A stretch of DNA of 64,000 nt from positions 2,232,001-2,296,000 of the forward strand of contig NZ_MTBP01000001.1 of assembly GCF_002911665.1 (NCBI RefSeq), read 5' to 3'. Shown one piece after another: positions 9,136 through 18,836 of this stretch. Position 1 is the stretch's first letter; each line of letters starts with the position of its first letter. Below the pieces are notes generated by a model. That model saw only the letters and a program-made list of their open reading frames with translations. It made no database searches and was not told the DNA's origin. The DNA comes from Actinomadura rubteroloni. Lineage in GTDB: Bacteria > Actinomycetota > Actinomycetes > Streptosporangiales > Streptosporangiaceae. Position numbers and translations under genes: made by a program.

Positions 9136-9175
9136 CGGACCGCAGTGCGGGCCGTCGGGCGGGCACTGCGGTCCG
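9136..9175 (-). terminator. Strong hairpin downstream of lpdA
   Basis: Perfect 13-bp stem, CGGACCGCAGTGC (9136-9148) with GCACTGCGGTCCG (9163-9175), and a 14-nt loop. It begins 9 bp after the lpdA stop and has no T-run, as is usual in actinomycetes. It separates lpdA from the phosphatase gene on the same strand. Confidence 0.75.
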
Positions 9176-9183
9176 AAGTGGGG

Positions 9184-10587
9184 TCAGAGGTTGATCATGT
9201 GCCCGGCCAGGCCGTGGACGGCCTCCTTGATCGCCTCGCCCAGCGTCGGGTGCGCGTGGACGTTGCGGGCGACCTCGTGGACGGTCAGGTCCCACTGCTG
9301 CGCGAGCGTCAGTTCGGGCAGCAGTTCGGTGACCTCCGGGCCGATCAGGTGGGCGCCGAGGATCTCCCCGTACTTCTTGTCGGAGATGATCTTGGCGAAC
9401 CCGTCGCCCTCGCCGAGGCCGAGCGCCTTGCCGTTCGCGCTGTAGGGGAACTTGGCGACGTTGACGTCGTAGCCCTGCTCCTTGGCCTGCGCCTCGGTCC
9501 ACCCGAAGCTCGCGACCTGCGGCTGGCAGTAGGTGGCGCGCGGGATCATGACGTAGTCGAGCGCCATCGTCTCGGCGCCCGCGATCGTCTCGGCGGCCAC
9601 GATGCCCATCGACTCGGCGGCGTGCGCGAGCATGAGCTTGGCGGTGACGTCGCCGATCGCGTAGATGTGCGGGACGGACGTCCGGCAGTACGCGTCGATG
9701 TCGATCGCGCCGCGCTCGGTGAGCCGGACGCCGGTCTTGTCGAGCCCGTAGCCGTCCACGTTCGGCGCGAACCCGATGGCCTGGAGGACCTTGTCGGTCT
9801 CCAGGACCTGCTGGGCGCCGTCCTTGCCGGTGACGGTGACCTTGACCTTCTCGCCCGAGTCGTCGATCTGGTCGACGCGGGTGGAGGTCAGGACCTCGAT
9901 GCCGAGCTTGCGGTACCGGCGCGACAGCTCCTTGGAGATGTCGGCGTCCTCGTTCGGGACCATCCGGTCGAGGAACTCGACGATGGTGACCTTCACGCCG
10001 TAGTTGTGCAGGACGTAGGCGAACTCGACGCCGATCGCCCCGGCGCCCGCGATGACGATGCTCCCGGGCAGCTCGGACGAGAGGATCTGCTCCTCGTAGG
10101 TGACCACGCGCTCCGACAGCGACGTGCCGGGCAGCAGCCGCGTGTGGGCGCCCGCCGCGATGATGCAGTGGTCGAAGGTGACGGTGTCGGACGCGCCGCC
10201 GGCCAGGTCCACCTGGAGGGTGTTCGCGTCGGTGAACGTTCCACGCCCGTCGAAGGTCGTGATCTTGTTCTTCTTCATCAGGAACTGGACGCCCTTGACG
10301 AGCTTCTCCGACACCTGGCGGCTGCGCTGGTAGGCGACGCCGTAGTCGAAGGAGACCTGTCCGTCGACCGAGATCCCGTACTTCTCCGTCTCGGTGGTGA
10401 AGATGTGGGCCAGCTCCGCGTTGCGGAGGAGGGCCTTCGAGGGGATGCAGCCGACGTTCAGACAGACGCCGCCCCAGTACCTCTCCTCGATGATGGCCGT
10501 TTTGAGACCGAGCTGTGCCGACCGGATCGCGGCGACATACCCGCCCGGTCCCGCGCCGAGGACCACGACGTCAAAGTGATTGCTCAT
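9184..10587 (-). CDS. lpdA: Dihydrolipoyl dehydrogenase (E3)
   Basis: A 467-residue flavoprotein that reoxidises dihydrolipoamide with NAD+ in the 2-oxoacid dehydrogenase and glycine-cleavage complexes. The FAD-binding motif [10 protein letters not shown] is at the N-terminus and the redox disulfide is GGVCLNVGC (Cys42 and Cys47). An NAD-binding [10 protein letters not shown] sits mid-protein, with [14 protein letters not shown] next and the C-terminal HAHPTLGEA with the catalytic His-Glu pair. The start is at MSNHFDVVV; 17 further codons are open upstream but do not resemble the family. Not clustered with other E1/E2 genes. Confidence 0.96.
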   Translation of the reverse strand: MSNHFDVVVLGAGPGGYVAAIRSAQLGLKTAIIEERYWGGVCLNVGCIPSKALLRNAELAHIFTTETEKYGISVDGQVSFDYGVAYQRSRQVSEKLVKGVQFLMKKNKITTFDGRGTFTDANTLQVDLAGGASDTVTFDHCIIAAGAHTRLLPGTSLSERVVTYEEQILSSELPGSIVIAGAGAIGVEFAYVLHNYGVKVTIVEFLDRMVPNEDADISKELSRRYRKLGIEVLTSTRVDQIDDSGEKVKVTVTGKDGAQQVLETDKVLQAIGFAPNVDGYGLDKTGVRLTERGAIDIDAYCRTSVPHIYAIGDVTAKLMLAHAAESMGIVAAETIAGAETMALDYVMIPRATYCQPQVASFGWTEAQAKEQGYDVNVAKFPYSANGKALGLGEGDGFAKIISDKKYGEILGAHLIGPEVTELLPELTLAQQWDLTVHEVARNVHAHPTLGEAIKEAVHGLAGHMINL

Positions 10588-10922
10588 ATCCGTCAACGAT
10601 ATTCGGCCCGGACCTCTGTCGCATCCCGACCTCGGCATCCGGCGCCCCGTCGGACGGGACCCGCGCGGCTGTTAGGGTTCTCGGCGTCCCCGCCCGCGGC
10701 CCGTGCGAGGGCCCGTGCGACGGGTCCCGCGACGGCTCGCCGGCGACGCGCGGAGCGGCCGGACGGGCCGGCCCGCGACGGCGCGGGCGACGGCCGAGGG
10801 TGACGCGCGCCTCCGTCCCGGCCGGAACACCTCCCCGGGTCCGCGTCGTTCATGGTCCGTCGGCCCTTCGGCCGCCCCGGGGGACTGAGCACGTCCGGCG
10901 ACAACGTGGAGGAGATCGAGGC

Positions 10923-11366
10923 GTGAGGATTCCGAAGCCCGTCAACGCCGCCCTGGACTGGGTGGACGCGCACCGGCCGCCGCTCGGGGTGGCCTTCGCG
11001 CTGGTGCTGGCGGCGTGCGCGCTGCTGGCGGCGCCGCACGCGGTCGGGATCCCCCTCGCCACCTTCCTCGTCGGCCTGGCGGCCGGTGGGCTGCTGGTCC
11101 ACGTCCGGCTGACCCGGCGGATCCGGCGGGCGCGCGCCGAGATCGACGAGCTGCTGCGCCAGAACGGCCGCCTGCGGCACCGCAACACCGTCCTGACCAG
11201 CGGCGTGATCACGCGGGAGTCGCAGGTCACGCAGGCGCTGCTGTCGATCCCCGAGGACGAGGAGCCGCTGCGCGTCGAACCCGGCCCGCAGAGCACGATG
11301 CGGCTGCCGGAACTGCCCGACGGCGTCGAACCGGAGGCCGAGGAGCCCGGGACGCCGCGCGACTGA
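10923..11366 (+). CDS. Small membrane protein with a coiled-coil tail, unknown function
   Basis: 147 residues from a GTG start with GGAGGAG upstream. The N-terminal 20 residues are followed by two closely spaced hydrophobic segments (GVAFALVLAACALLAA and LATFLVGLAAGGLLVHV), then a charged helix RRARAEIDELLRQNGRLRHR that is probably coiled coil, and an acidic Pro-rich C-terminus. This topology suggests an anchored scaffold or division-associated protein, but no family is recognised. Confidence 0.75.
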   Translation: MRIPKPVNAALDWVDAHRPPLGVAFALVLAACALLAAPHAVGIPLATFLVGLAAGGLLVHVRLTRRIRRARAEIDELLRQNGRLRHRNTVLTSGVITRESQVTQALLSIPEDEEPLRVEPGPQSTMRLPELPDGVEPEAEEPGTPRD

Positions 11367-11452
11367 CACACCGGCGTTCCCTCTCCGGGCCTTTCCCCTC
11401 ACCGAGCGTTACGGCGCCCGGGAGCGGGGGAGATAGTCGGCCTGGAGGTCGG

Positions 11453-12802
11453 ATGGGCGAGCAGGGAACGGTGGCCGCGCCGGACGCCGCGACGGTCCGC
11501 AAGGCGGTGCTGGCGTCGGCGCTCGGCAACGCGGTCGAGTGGTTCGACTTCGGGGTGTTCAGCGCGGGGATCATCACCCCGATCGTCGGGACGGTCTTCT
11601 TCCCCGGTGGCAGCGACAACGCGACCCTGCGGTCGTTCGCGCTGATCGCGGCGGCGTTCCTGGCCCGTCCGTTCGGCGGGCTGGTGTTCGGCCCGCTCGG
11701 GGACCGGCTCGGCCGGCGGCGGGTGCTGGCCCTGACGATCATCCTGATGTCCGGTTCGACGTTCGTCATCGGCGTCCTGCCCGGCTACGCCACGATCGGG
11801 TTCGCGGCGCCGCTGCTGCTGCTCGCGGTCCGGCTCGTCCAGGGCTTCTCGACCGGCGGCGAGTACGGCGGCGCCGCCACGATGATCGCCGAGTACGCGC
11901 CGACCGGCCGGCGCGGGTTCTACGGGAGCTTCCTCGAACTCGGCACGCTGGCCGGGTACGTGGGCGGCGCCGGGCTCGTGCTGCTCGTGAACCTCGTCGC
12001 GGGGGACGAGACGATGCGCGCGTGGGCGTGGCGCATCCCGTTCTTCGCCGCGCTGCCGCTCGGGATCGTCGGGCTGTACGTCCGGACGCACATCGAGGAC
12101 ACGCCCGCGTTCCGGCGGATGGAGCGCAGCGGGGAGCGGCTGAAGTCGCCGCTGCGCGAGACGCTGGCGCGGTACTGGCCGACGATCGTGATGCTCGTCG
12201 GGATCGTGTTCCTGCTCAACGTCGCGGACTACACGCTGCTGACGTTCATGCCGTCCTATCTCACCGACTTCCTGGACGTCGGGCCGGTGACGTCGCAGCT
12301 CATCACGATCGGCGTCGAGCTGTGCATGATCGCGGTGATCACGCCGCTCGGCGCGCTGTCGGACCGCATCGGCCGGCGGCCCCTGCTGCGGACGGCGGCG
12401 GTGGGGTTCGTCGTCCTGTCGTGGCCCGCGTTCGCGCTGATGCAGACGCGGTCGGCGGTAGGCGTGGCGCTCGGCTACGCGGTGATCGGCGGGCTGCTGG
12501 TGCTGATGCTCGCGGTGATCGGCGCGACGTTCCCGGCGATGTTCCCGACGAAAGTCCGCTATGGCGCTTTTGCCATTGGGTACAACGTTTCGACGTCGCT
12601 GTTCGGGGGGACGGCGGCGGTGCTCGTCGGGTCGCTCATCGACGTGACGGGGTCGAACTACGTTCCGGCGTACTACCTGATGCTGGCGGGGCTCGTGGCG
12701 CTGGTGCCGCTGGCCCGGATCCCGGAGACGGCGGGCGTGCCGATCGAGCAGGCGGGCCGTCCGGACGCGCCCCGTCCGACGGGCCTTTCGCTGTCGCGCT
12801 AG
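11453..12802 (+). CDS. MFS transporter, metabolite:H+ symporter family (ProP/KgtP/ShiA-like)
   Basis: A 449-residue, 12-helix transporter. The start at ATG 11453 is supported by GGAGGT 4 bp away. It begins the typical MHS way (GNAVEWFDFGVFS, then FLARPFGGLVFGPLGDRLGRR with the loop 2-3 motif) and keeps RLVQGFSTGGEYGGAATMIAEYAP and the second-half GALSDRIGRRPLL. The substrate is probably a small organic acid or osmolyte such as proline, betaine, shikimate or an oxo-acid; the sequence does not say which. The last 20 residues are not conserved. Confidence 0.92.
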   Translation: MGEQGTVAAPDAATVRKAVLASALGNAVEWFDFGVFSAGIITPIVGTVFFPGGSDNATLRSFALIAAAFLARPFGGLVFGPLGDRLGRRRVLALTIILMSGSTFVIGVLPGYATIGFAAPLLLLAVRLVQGFSTGGEYGGAATMIAEYAPTGRRGFYGSFLELGTLAGYVGGAGLVLLVNLVAGDETMRAWAWRIPFFAALPLGIVGLYVRTHIEDTPAFRRMERSGERLKSPLRETLARYWPTIVMLVGIVFLLNVADYTLLTFMPSYLTDFLDVGPVTSQLITIGVELCMIAVITPLGALSDRIGRRPLLRTAAVGFVVLSWPAFALMQTRSAVGVALGYAVIGGLLVLMLAVIGATFPAMFPTKVRYGAFAIGYNVSTSLFGGTAAVLVGSLIDVTGSNYVPAYYLMLAGLVALVPLARIPETAGVPIEQAGRPDAPRPTGLSLSR

Positions 12803-13051
12803 CTTTCTGGTCGGTAATTCGTCACCGAATAGGACGACATTTCGCTTTTTGCAGGCGACGGCTGTGCCGAGTGGTGCTGGCGAGGTGACAGAAAAGCTAT
12901 AGAAGGTAAGAAAATACTGTCGTTGTGATGGTGTCACCACTCTGGGTAGTGTGCCGGATGGCGCCGCGTTCGCGATCAACGTCCGGGGCGCCCGACGGAC
13001 CACTGAGCATGACCCCCCTGTCAGCACGACCACGAATCGGTGGTGTGGAAC

Positions 13052-14440
13052 GTGACCGACCAGCAGCTCAGCCTCAGCACATCGGCCGCCCGCAAACTCG
13101 CGACGACCACCAAGACCGTCCCGCAGATGCAGGGCATCTCCTCCCGGTGGCTGATCAAGCTCCTGCCGTGGGTGCGCGCGGCGGGCGGCGCCTACCGCGT
13201 CAACCGGCGCCTCACCTACACGGTGGGCGACGGACGGATCACGTTCGTCTCGACCGGCGCGGACGTCCGCGTCATCCCGGCCGAACTCGGCGAACTGCCG
13301 CCGCTGCGCGGCTTCGACGACGAGGAGGTCCTCACCGGGCTCGCCGGCCGGTTCACCCAGCACGAGTACGGGCCCGGCGAGGTCATCGTCGAGCGCGGCC
13401 GGCCCGCCGACCGGGTCGTCCTCATCGCGCACGGCAAGGTGGCCCGCGTCGGCGACGGCGCCTACGGCGACGAGGTCGACCTCGGCGTCCTCGCCGACGG
13501 CGAGTACTTCGGCGACGGCGCGCTGCTCACCGACGACGGCACCTGGGACCAGACGCTCCGCGCGCTCACCGCCGTCACCGTCCTGACCCTCGGCCGGGAC
13601 GGCTTCCGCGCGGCCGTCGACCGCTCCGAGGACCTCGCCGCCCACGTCGACGCCTACACTTCGGCGCCCGACCGTCCCGCCGACGACAACGGCGAGGCCG
13701 CCATCGCGCTCGCGTCCGGGCACGCGGGCGAGGTCAGCCTGCCCGGCACGTTCGTGGACTACGAGCCCGAGCCGCGCGAGTACGAGCTGAGCGTCGCGCA
13801 GACCGTCCTGCGCGTCCACAGCCGCGTCGCCGACCTCTACAACGAGCCGATGAACCAGACCGAGCAGCAGCTCAGGCTCACCGTGGAGGCCCTGCGCGAG
13901 CGGCAGGAGGCCGAGCTGGTCAACAACCGCGACTTCGGGCTCCTGCACAACGCCGACTTCTCCCAGCGCGTCCACACCCGCACCGGCCCGCCCACCCCCG
14001 ACGACATGGACGAGCTGCTCACGCTCGTCTGGAAGGACCCCGCGTTCTTCCTCGCCCACCCGAAGGCCATCGCCGCGTTCGGCCGCGAGTGCAGCGCCCG
14101 CGGCGTCTACCCCGACGCGGTGGACGTCGGCGGGAACAAGGTCCCCGGCTGGCGCGGCATCCCGATCTTCCCGTGCAACAAGATCCCGATCAGCGACACC
14201 AAGACCAGCTCGATCATGCTCATGCGGACGGGCGAGGACGCGCAGGGCGTCGTCGGCCTCCACCAGACCGGCATCCCCGACGAGCACGAGCCCGGCCTGT
14301 CGGTCCGGTTCATGAACATCGACGACAAGGCGATCCTGTCCTACCTGGTCAGCGTGTACTACTCGGCGGCGGTCCTCGTCCCGGACGCGCTGGGCGTCCT
14401 GGAGAGCGTCGAGGTCGCCCGGGGCGGCGCCGGTGCCTGA
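13052..14440 (+). CDS. Family 2B encapsulin shell protein, first copy
   Basis: 462 residues from GTG 13052, chosen because it aligns with the N-terminus of the downstream paralogue. Architecture: an N-terminal arm [20 protein letters not shown], the start of the HK97 fold ([20 protein letters not shown]), an inserted cyclic-nucleotide-binding-like domain at about 88-200 ([16 protein letters not shown], then [14 protein letters not shown]) and the rest of the shell fold at 215-462, including [21 protein letters not shown] and [11 protein letters not shown]. This is the Family 2B (EshA-like) encapsulin arrangement, in which shells self-assemble and hold enzyme cargo. The insert's phosphate-binding cassette is not canonical, so ligand binding is uncertain. 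The 3' end overlaps the next gene by 8 bp. Confidence 0.93.
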   Translation: MTDQQLSLSTSAARKLATTTKTVPQMQGISSRWLIKLLPWVRAAGGAYRVNRRLTYTVGDGRITFVSTGADVRVIPAELGELPPLRGFDDEEVLTGLAGRFTQHEYGPGEVIVERGRPADRVVLIAHGKVARVGDGAYGDEVDLGVLADGEYFGDGALLTDDGTWDQTLRALTAVTVLTLGRDGFRAAVDRSEDLAAHVDAYTSAPDRPADDNGEAAIALASGHAGEVSLPGTFVDYEPEPREYELSVAQTVLRVHSRVADLYNEPMNQTEQQLRLTVEALRERQEAELVNNRDFGLLHNADFSQRVHTRTGPPTPDDMDELLTLVWKDPAFFLAHPKAIAAFGRECSARGVYPDAVDVGGNKVPGWRGIPIFPCNKIPISDTKTSSIMLMRTGEDAQGVVGLHQTGIPDEHEPGLSVRFMNIDDKAILSYLVSVYYSAAVLVPDALGVLESVEVARGGAGA

Positions 14441-15809
14441 GACCGCAGAACGGCTGTCGCTCTCGACGTCGGCCGCGCGCAAACTCGCGACGACGACCAA
14501 GACCGTCCCGCAGTCGCAGAACATCACGCCGCGCTGGCTGCTGCGGCTGCTGCCGTGGATCGAGGCGCGCGGCGGCAGCTACCGGGTCAACCGGCGGCTC
14601 GCCTACCGCCTCGGCGACGGGCTGGTCACGTTCGTCGCCACCGGCGCCGCGATCCGCGTCATCCCCGCCGAGCTGACCGAGCTGCCCGCGCTGCGCGACC
14701 TGGACGACCCGGAGATCCTGGGCGCGCTCGCCGGCCGGTTCGTCCAGCGCGAGCTGGAGCCCGGCGAGGTGATCGCCCGGCGCGGCGAGCCCGTGGACGA
14801 GATCGTGCTCGTCGCGCACGGCAAGGTCGGCCGGATCGGCACGGGCCCGTACGGCGCCGAGACCGACCTCGGCGTCCTCGCCGACGGCCGGTTCGCCGGG
14901 GACGAGCTGCTCCTCGACACCGAGACCGCGTGGGCGTGCACGGTCACCGCGCTGACGCCGACGACCGTCCTCACGCTGTCGCGCTCGGCGCTGGCGGAAC
15001 TGACCGGACGCCACGACGGGCTGCGCGCCCATCTGGAGACCGTCCGGGACCGTCCGCTCCCGCCGAGCAACCGGCAGGGCGAGGCGGAGATCGACCTGGC
15101 GTCCGGGCACAGCGGCGAGGTCGAGCTGCCCGGCACGTTCGTGGACTACGACGCCGGGCCGCGCGAGTACGAGCTGGGCGTCGCGCAGACCCGGCTGCGC
15201 ATCCACAGCCGCGTCGCCGACCTGTACAACGGGCCGATGGACCAGACCGAGCAACAGGTCCGGCTGACGATCGAGGCCCTGCGCGAACGGCAGGAGCACG
15301 ACCTCATCAACAACCGGGACTTCGGGCTGCTGCACAACGCCGACCTGCGGCAGCGGATCTCCACCCGGACCGGCCCGCCCACCCCCGACGACCTGGACGA
15401 ACTCCTGTCGCGGCGGCGCAAGTCCCGGTTCTTCCTCGCCCATCCGAAGACGATCGCCGCGTTCGGCCGCGAGTGCACCCGGCGCGGCCTCTACCCCGAG
15501 CCCGTCGTCCACGACGGACGGGTCGTGCAGGCGTGGCGCGGCGTCCCGATCTTCCCCAGCGACAAGATCCCGATCAGTCCGGGCGGGACCAGCTCGATCC
15601 TCGTCCTGCGGACCGGCGAGGAGGACCAGGGCGTCGTCGGCCTGCACCGCACCGGGATCCCCGACGAGGTGGAGCCCGGCCTGTCGGTGCGGTTCATGGG
15701 CGTGGACGACCGGGCGATCCTGTCCTACCTGGTCAGCGCCTACTACTCGGCCGCCGTCCTGGTCCCCGACGCGCTGGGCGTCCTGGAGAACGTCGAGATC
15801 GCCCGCTAG
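14433..15809 (+). CDS. Family 2B encapsulin shell protein, second copy
   Basis: 458 residues from GTG 14433, overlapping the first shell gene by 8 bp, so translation is probably coupled. It is collinear with the first copy: the same N-terminal arm ([20 protein letters not shown]), the same insert position with a more degraded cassette ([15 protein letters not shown]), and the same shell core ([32 protein letters not shown]). The cysteine of [10 protein letters not shown] in copy 1 is Ser here. Two non-identical subunits in one operon suggest a mixed-composition shell, or two shells with different pores. Confidence 0.93.
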   Translation: MPETAERLSLSTSAARKLATTTKTVPQSQNITPRWLLRLLPWIEARGGSYRVNRRLAYRLGDGLVTFVATGAAIRVIPAELTELPALRDLDDPEILGALAGRFVQRELEPGEVIARRGEPVDEIVLVAHGKVGRIGTGPYGAETDLGVLADGRFAGDELLLDTETAWACTVTALTPTTVLTLSRSALAELTGRHDGLRAHLETVRDRPLPPSNRQGEAEIDLASGHSGEVELPGTFVDYDAGPREYELGVAQTRLRIHSRVADLYNGPMDQTEQQVRLTIEALRERQEHDLINNRDFGLLHNADLRQRISTRTGPPTPDDLDELLSRRRKSRFFLAHPKTIAAFGRECTRRGLYPEPVVHDGRVVQAWRGVPIFPSDKIPISPGGTSSILVLRTGEEDQGVVGLHRTGIPDEVEPGLSVRFMGVDDRAILSYLVSAYYSAAVLVPDALGVLENVEIAR

Positions 15810-15819
15810 GGAGGAAGCC

Positions 15820-16854
15820 ATGTCCGCTGCCCGGGAGGCGACGAGGGGACGGTCGGCGCCGGAGATCCTCCGGTGGAGCCGCGGTCTCGTGGACCCCGCC
15901 CTGCGCGCCGCCGTCGGCGAGCTGTCGGGGGAGATGCGCGCCATCGCCGAGTACCACTTCGGCTGGCGCGACGCGGCCGGCCGTCCGGCGGAGGCGCCCG
16001 CGGGCAAGGCCGTCCGGCCCGCGCTCGCGCTGCTGGCGGCGGAGGCGGTCGGGGGCGGCGCGGCCGACGCGCTGCCCGCGGCCGTCGCGGTCGAACTCGC
16101 GCACAACTTCTCGTTGCTGCACGACGACGTGATGGACGGGGACCTGGAGCGCCGGCACCGTCCCACCGCCTGGGCGGTGTTCGGCGCGAACCCGGCCGTC
16201 CTCGCCGGGGACGCGCTGCTGGCCTGCGCGGTCGAGGGCCTGGCCGCCGCGACGGTCGGCGCCGCGGCCGTCGCGGCGTTCGGCCGCGCGGTCCGGGAAC
16301 TGGTCGAGGGGCAGAGCGCGGACGTTTCGTTCGAGGAGCGCACGGACGTGACGCTCGCCGAGTGCGAGGCGATGGCCGCCAAGAAGACCGGCGCGCTGAT
16401 CGGCGGGGCGTGCGCGCTCGGCGCGATCTTCGGCGGCGGGGACGCCGAGCGGACGGCCCGGCTGCGGCGGTACGGGGAACTGGTCGGGCTGGCCTTCCAG
16501 ATCATGGACGACCTGCTCGGCATCTGGGGCGACCCGGCCGTCACCGGCAAACCCGTCCACTCCGATCTCGTCAACCGCAAGAAGTCGCTGCCGGTCGTCG
16601 CGGCGCTGACGTCCGGCACGGCCGAAGGGGCGGCGCTCGCCGACCTGTACCACCGCGCCGTACCGCTGGCCGGTGCCGAGCCCGCGCGGGCCGCCGACCT
16701 GGTCGAACGCGCGGGCGGCCGGAACTGGGCGGCCGTCCGGACGGCCGAACTGCTGGCCGAGGCGCACGCCGAACTGGCGGCCGTCGGCCCGAGCGGCGGG
16801 ACGGAGGCGGACCTGACGGCGATGGCCCGCCTCCTGACCGACCGCGACCACTGA
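15820..16854 (+). CDS. Polyprenyl diphosphate synthase (GGPP synthase type), candidate encapsulin cargo
   Basis: A 344-residue all-alpha prenyltransferase with GGAGG 10 bp before the ATG, third gene of the encapsulin operon. Substrate motifs: GKAVRP (62-67), first Asp-rich motif DDVMD (102-106), QSADVSFEER, AAKKTGAL, and second Asp-rich motif MDDLLGIWGD (229-238). It condenses IPP with allylic diphosphates to C15-C20 or longer products. Family 2B operons often encode terpene enzymes as cargo. Only about 15 residues precede the fold, so a long disordered loading tail is not obvious and the cargo role is inferred from the operon. Confidence 0.92.
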   Translation: MSAAREATRGRSAPEILRWSRGLVDPALRAAVGELSGEMRAIAEYHFGWRDAAGRPAEAPAGKAVRPALALLAAEAVGGGAADALPAAVAVELAHNFSLLHDDVMDGDLERRHRPTAWAVFGANPAVLAGDALLACAVEGLAAATVGAAAVAAFGRAVRELVEGQSADVSFEERTDVTLAECEAMAAKKTGALIGGACALGAIFGGGDAERTARLRRYGELVGLAFQIMDDLLGIWGDPAVTGKPVHSDLVNRKKSLPVVAALTSGTAEGAALADLYHRAVPLAGAEPARAADLVERAGGRNWAAVRTAELLAEAHAELAAVGPSGGTEADLTAMARLLTDRDH

Positions 16855-16867
16855 CCGACCCGGAGCA

Positions 16868-16909
16868 CGGGACGGGTCCTCCGCACCCCCCCGCGGGCGA
16901 CCCGTCCCG
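16868..16909. terminator. Hairpin closing the encapsulin operon
   Basis: Perfect 11-bp stem CGGGACGGGTC (16868-16878) / GACCCGTCCCG (16899-16909). It lies 13 bp after the prenyltransferase stop and 14 bp before the stop of the convergent small zinc-ribbon gene, so it could serve both. Confidence 0.7.
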
Positions 16910-16923
16910 CCCCGGGTCCCCGT

Positions 16924-17145
16924 TCAGGACGCGGGGACGTGGGCGGGCAGATAGCACAGGGTGGTTCTGCGCTCGTCCTTGCACGCCAGGCACAGGTAGG
17001 TCCGGTGCCCCTGGCGCCCCTCACCGAGGGCCACGCTGGGCGCGCAGACGCACGGCGACCAGCTCACGATCATCTCGCCGGGCACGATCGGATGCCCGCG
17101 CGGACAGACGAACGGAACATGATCATGCGGACACGCTGCTGACAC
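16924..17145 (-). CDS. Small zinc-ribbon protein, unknown function
   Basis: 73 residues from GTG 17145; the frame is open further upstream without conserved character. It has six Cys and several His in spaced pairs: CPHDH, CPRGHP, SPCVCAP and LCLACKDERRTTLC, then an LPAH end. This suggests one or two zinc sites like those in actinobacterial zinc-ribbon proteins. The high Cys density over the whole length argues for a real gene, although the ribosome-binding site is weak. Confidence 0.65.
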   Translation of the reverse strand: MSAACPHDHVPFVCPRGHPIVPGEMIVSWSPCVCAPSVALGEGRQGHRTYLCLACKDERRTTLCYLPAHVPAS

Positions 17146-17222
17146 GCCCGCCAGCCTAGACCCCACTCGAACACACGTTCGCACCCGGGTGCTGCCCATC
17201 ACCCGCCGGGCGTGCGGGGTCG

Positions 17223-17600
17223 TCAGAGGTGGAGGTCGCCGTGGTGGTCGCGGAGCTGGACGACCTTCTGCGCGTTCCCGTTGAAGATGTTGACCACGGC
17301 GTCGTCCTGCGCGGTGGCGTTGGTCTGCGTCTGGCTCCACAGCGTCTCGACCCGCTCGCGGAACGCCGGGTCCTCGTCCATGACGCGGCGCAGGGCCGCG
17401 TCCAGCGCCTCTAGCCGGGACGGCGAGTCGTGTGCGTCCGCCGCGCGCTCCAAGGCCTGCTCGTCCTCGGGCCGCCCCCGGAACCGGTCGCGGACGAGCC
17501 GCGCGAGCGCGACGGCCGCGTTGCGCAGCGGCTCACCGGTCAGCTCGACCGCCTTGCCCGCCGCGGCGGTGGCGATGGCGATGGTCATCGGGTCGGTCAT
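17223..17600 (-). CDS. Small helical protein ending in a VVQ-type beta motif (effector-associated-like)
   Basis: 125 residues from ATG 17600 with GAGGGAGA upstream. The N-terminal part begins with a small hydrophobic helix (IAIATAAAGKAVELTGEPLR), then charged helices (RLVRDRFRGRPEDEQALERA, then RVETLWSQTQ). It ends with NGNAQKVVQLRDHHGDLHL. The last stretch fits VVQ-x5-G-x-[LV]-x-L, exactly the spacing found at residues 33-45 of the STAND protein at 34700-36841. Such tails recur in actinobacterial NTPase-linked small proteins. Function unknown; a protein-protein adaptor is a guess. Confidence 0.75.
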   Translation of the reverse strand: MTDPMTIAIATAAAGKAVELTGEPLRNAAVALARLVRDRFRGRPEDEQALERAADAHDSPSRLEALDAALRRVMDEDPAFRERVETLWSQTQTNATAQDDAVVNIFNGNAQKVVQLRDHHGDLHL

Positions 17601-18045
17601 CAGCGGTCTCCCTCGCACGGCATTCCCGCCCGAGTCCACCATGCCCGCGCCCCTAAGACCACCCGTTCACTCGAATTCGTCCGGATTGCGCCACGCCGCA
17701 AGCGCTCGCCGGGTAGTGGAAAGCCTGCTCTGGAAAATGTCGCATGCCGTATTTGGGAATTATCACCAGTCACGGCAGGCAGCGGGCTTCCGAATGCGCT
17801 CGACTTACGCGACAAAGCGCTTGCATGAGGCAATGGAATGCGTCAAAGAAGTGAAAGTGTCACGCGGTTCTGAAGCCGGGGTGTCGAAGCCGGACGGCGA
17901 TCTCTTTCGTGCCGTGTCGGCGTCCCGGAGGGCGACCGGCTTCTCGTCAGTGCGACGTAAATCACACTCGCCGAGGCGGTGCGCGGGCCGCGCACCGGCG
18001 GGCCGGCCCCGGCGGGCCGCGCGGGGCCGGCCGGGGCGCGGACGG

Positions 18046-18189
18046 TCAGGAGGCGGGCCGGTCGTCCTCGGCGGGGACCGACGGGGCCTCGGCCGGACGG
18101 GTCGCCTGCTCGGTGTCCTGGTCGCGCCTGTCCTGCGTCGGCCAGGAGACGAGCCGGGTGCGGCGAGGGTTGGCCAGAGGGGTGCTCAT
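18046..18189 (-). CDS. Short ORF (47 codons) with a strong ribosome-binding site
   Basis: ATG 18189 is preceded by ATAGGAGGA with 12 nt between AGGAGG and the ATG. The peptide starts MSTPLANPRRTRLVSWPTQ and ends in an acidic Pro/Ala tail (APSVPAEDDRPAS). It is hydrophilic, has no signal peptide and no Cys. It could be a small regulatory protein or the leader-bearing precursor of a modified peptide, but no modifying enzyme is adjacent. Unrecognised. Confidence 0.4.
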   Translation of the reverse strand: MSTPLANPRRTRLVSWPTQDRRDQDTEQATRPAEAPSVPAEDDRPAS

Positions 18190-18760
18190 CGTTGTCGCTG
18201 TCCTCCTATCGGGCCGTCGTCAGCGGTCTCCCGCGCCGGGCGGGCCACCTGACGGAGTGGTAGGCAAAGATCTTCGCCGACACCCCACCCGGTTCGGCAA
18301 AATGGTCTAGACCGCGCTGCCGTCGGGGCGGGACATGCCGGAAAGGGCGAAGGTGAGACGTCCCCCGGGACGATCCGCGCCGATCATCGTGCGCGTCGCG
18401 CGGAAACACCCCGGGGAGAGAAGGATACGCCCGGCCGACGGGCCGAATGACCACGCGATCCCCGCGTAAGGGGGTTCCGGGCCGGTTAATCCGTCCGCTG
18501 GGCGCGCAGTGGGAAGCCCGGGAAATCGCGTCGGCGAAGCCGTCCGGGAATGGCCGGGGAACATCGGCGCGACCACGAAACCCGCGCGCCTGCGCGCGGG
18601 CCGGAAAAAGACTCCATGCGCCGACCTCCTCAGGCTCGAACGCGGCGACCCGCCGTTCCGTGACCCGAGGGGTTCACGTGACACGGAGCGGGGATCCCGA
18701 CGCACCTTTCAACGGTTTCCGGCCGACCCCTATTCCGGTGGCCGAAACCCCCGTCACCCC

Positions 18761-18836
18761 GCGCCCCGTACGCGCACCCCGCTCCGCACGCCCTGTACGC
18801 GCCCCGTACGCACGCCCCGCTCCGCACGCCCACCCC
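18761..18836. repeat. 38-bp tandem duplication in C-rich low-complexity DNA
   Basis: GCGCCCCGTACGC is followed, after 3 variable bases, by CCCCGCTCCGCACGCC at 18761-18792, and the same arrangement recurs 38 bp later at 18799-18830. Further partial copies (CCCCGC...GCACGCC) trail to about 18890. This looks like a slippage-type expansion just downstream of the acetyltransferase stop codon. Confidence 0.7.

Noticed and set aside
11399..14527. 1042-codon minus-strand open frame
   Set aside because: It lies antisense to the MFS gene and first encapsulin gene. Composition is a GC-rich shadow (Arg/Gly/Asp/Val runs), with no motif or ribosome-binding site.
14349..17024. 891-codon minus-strand open frame
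   Set aside because: Antisense to the second encapsulin and the prenyltransferase gene, both of which have clear family motifs in the other strand.
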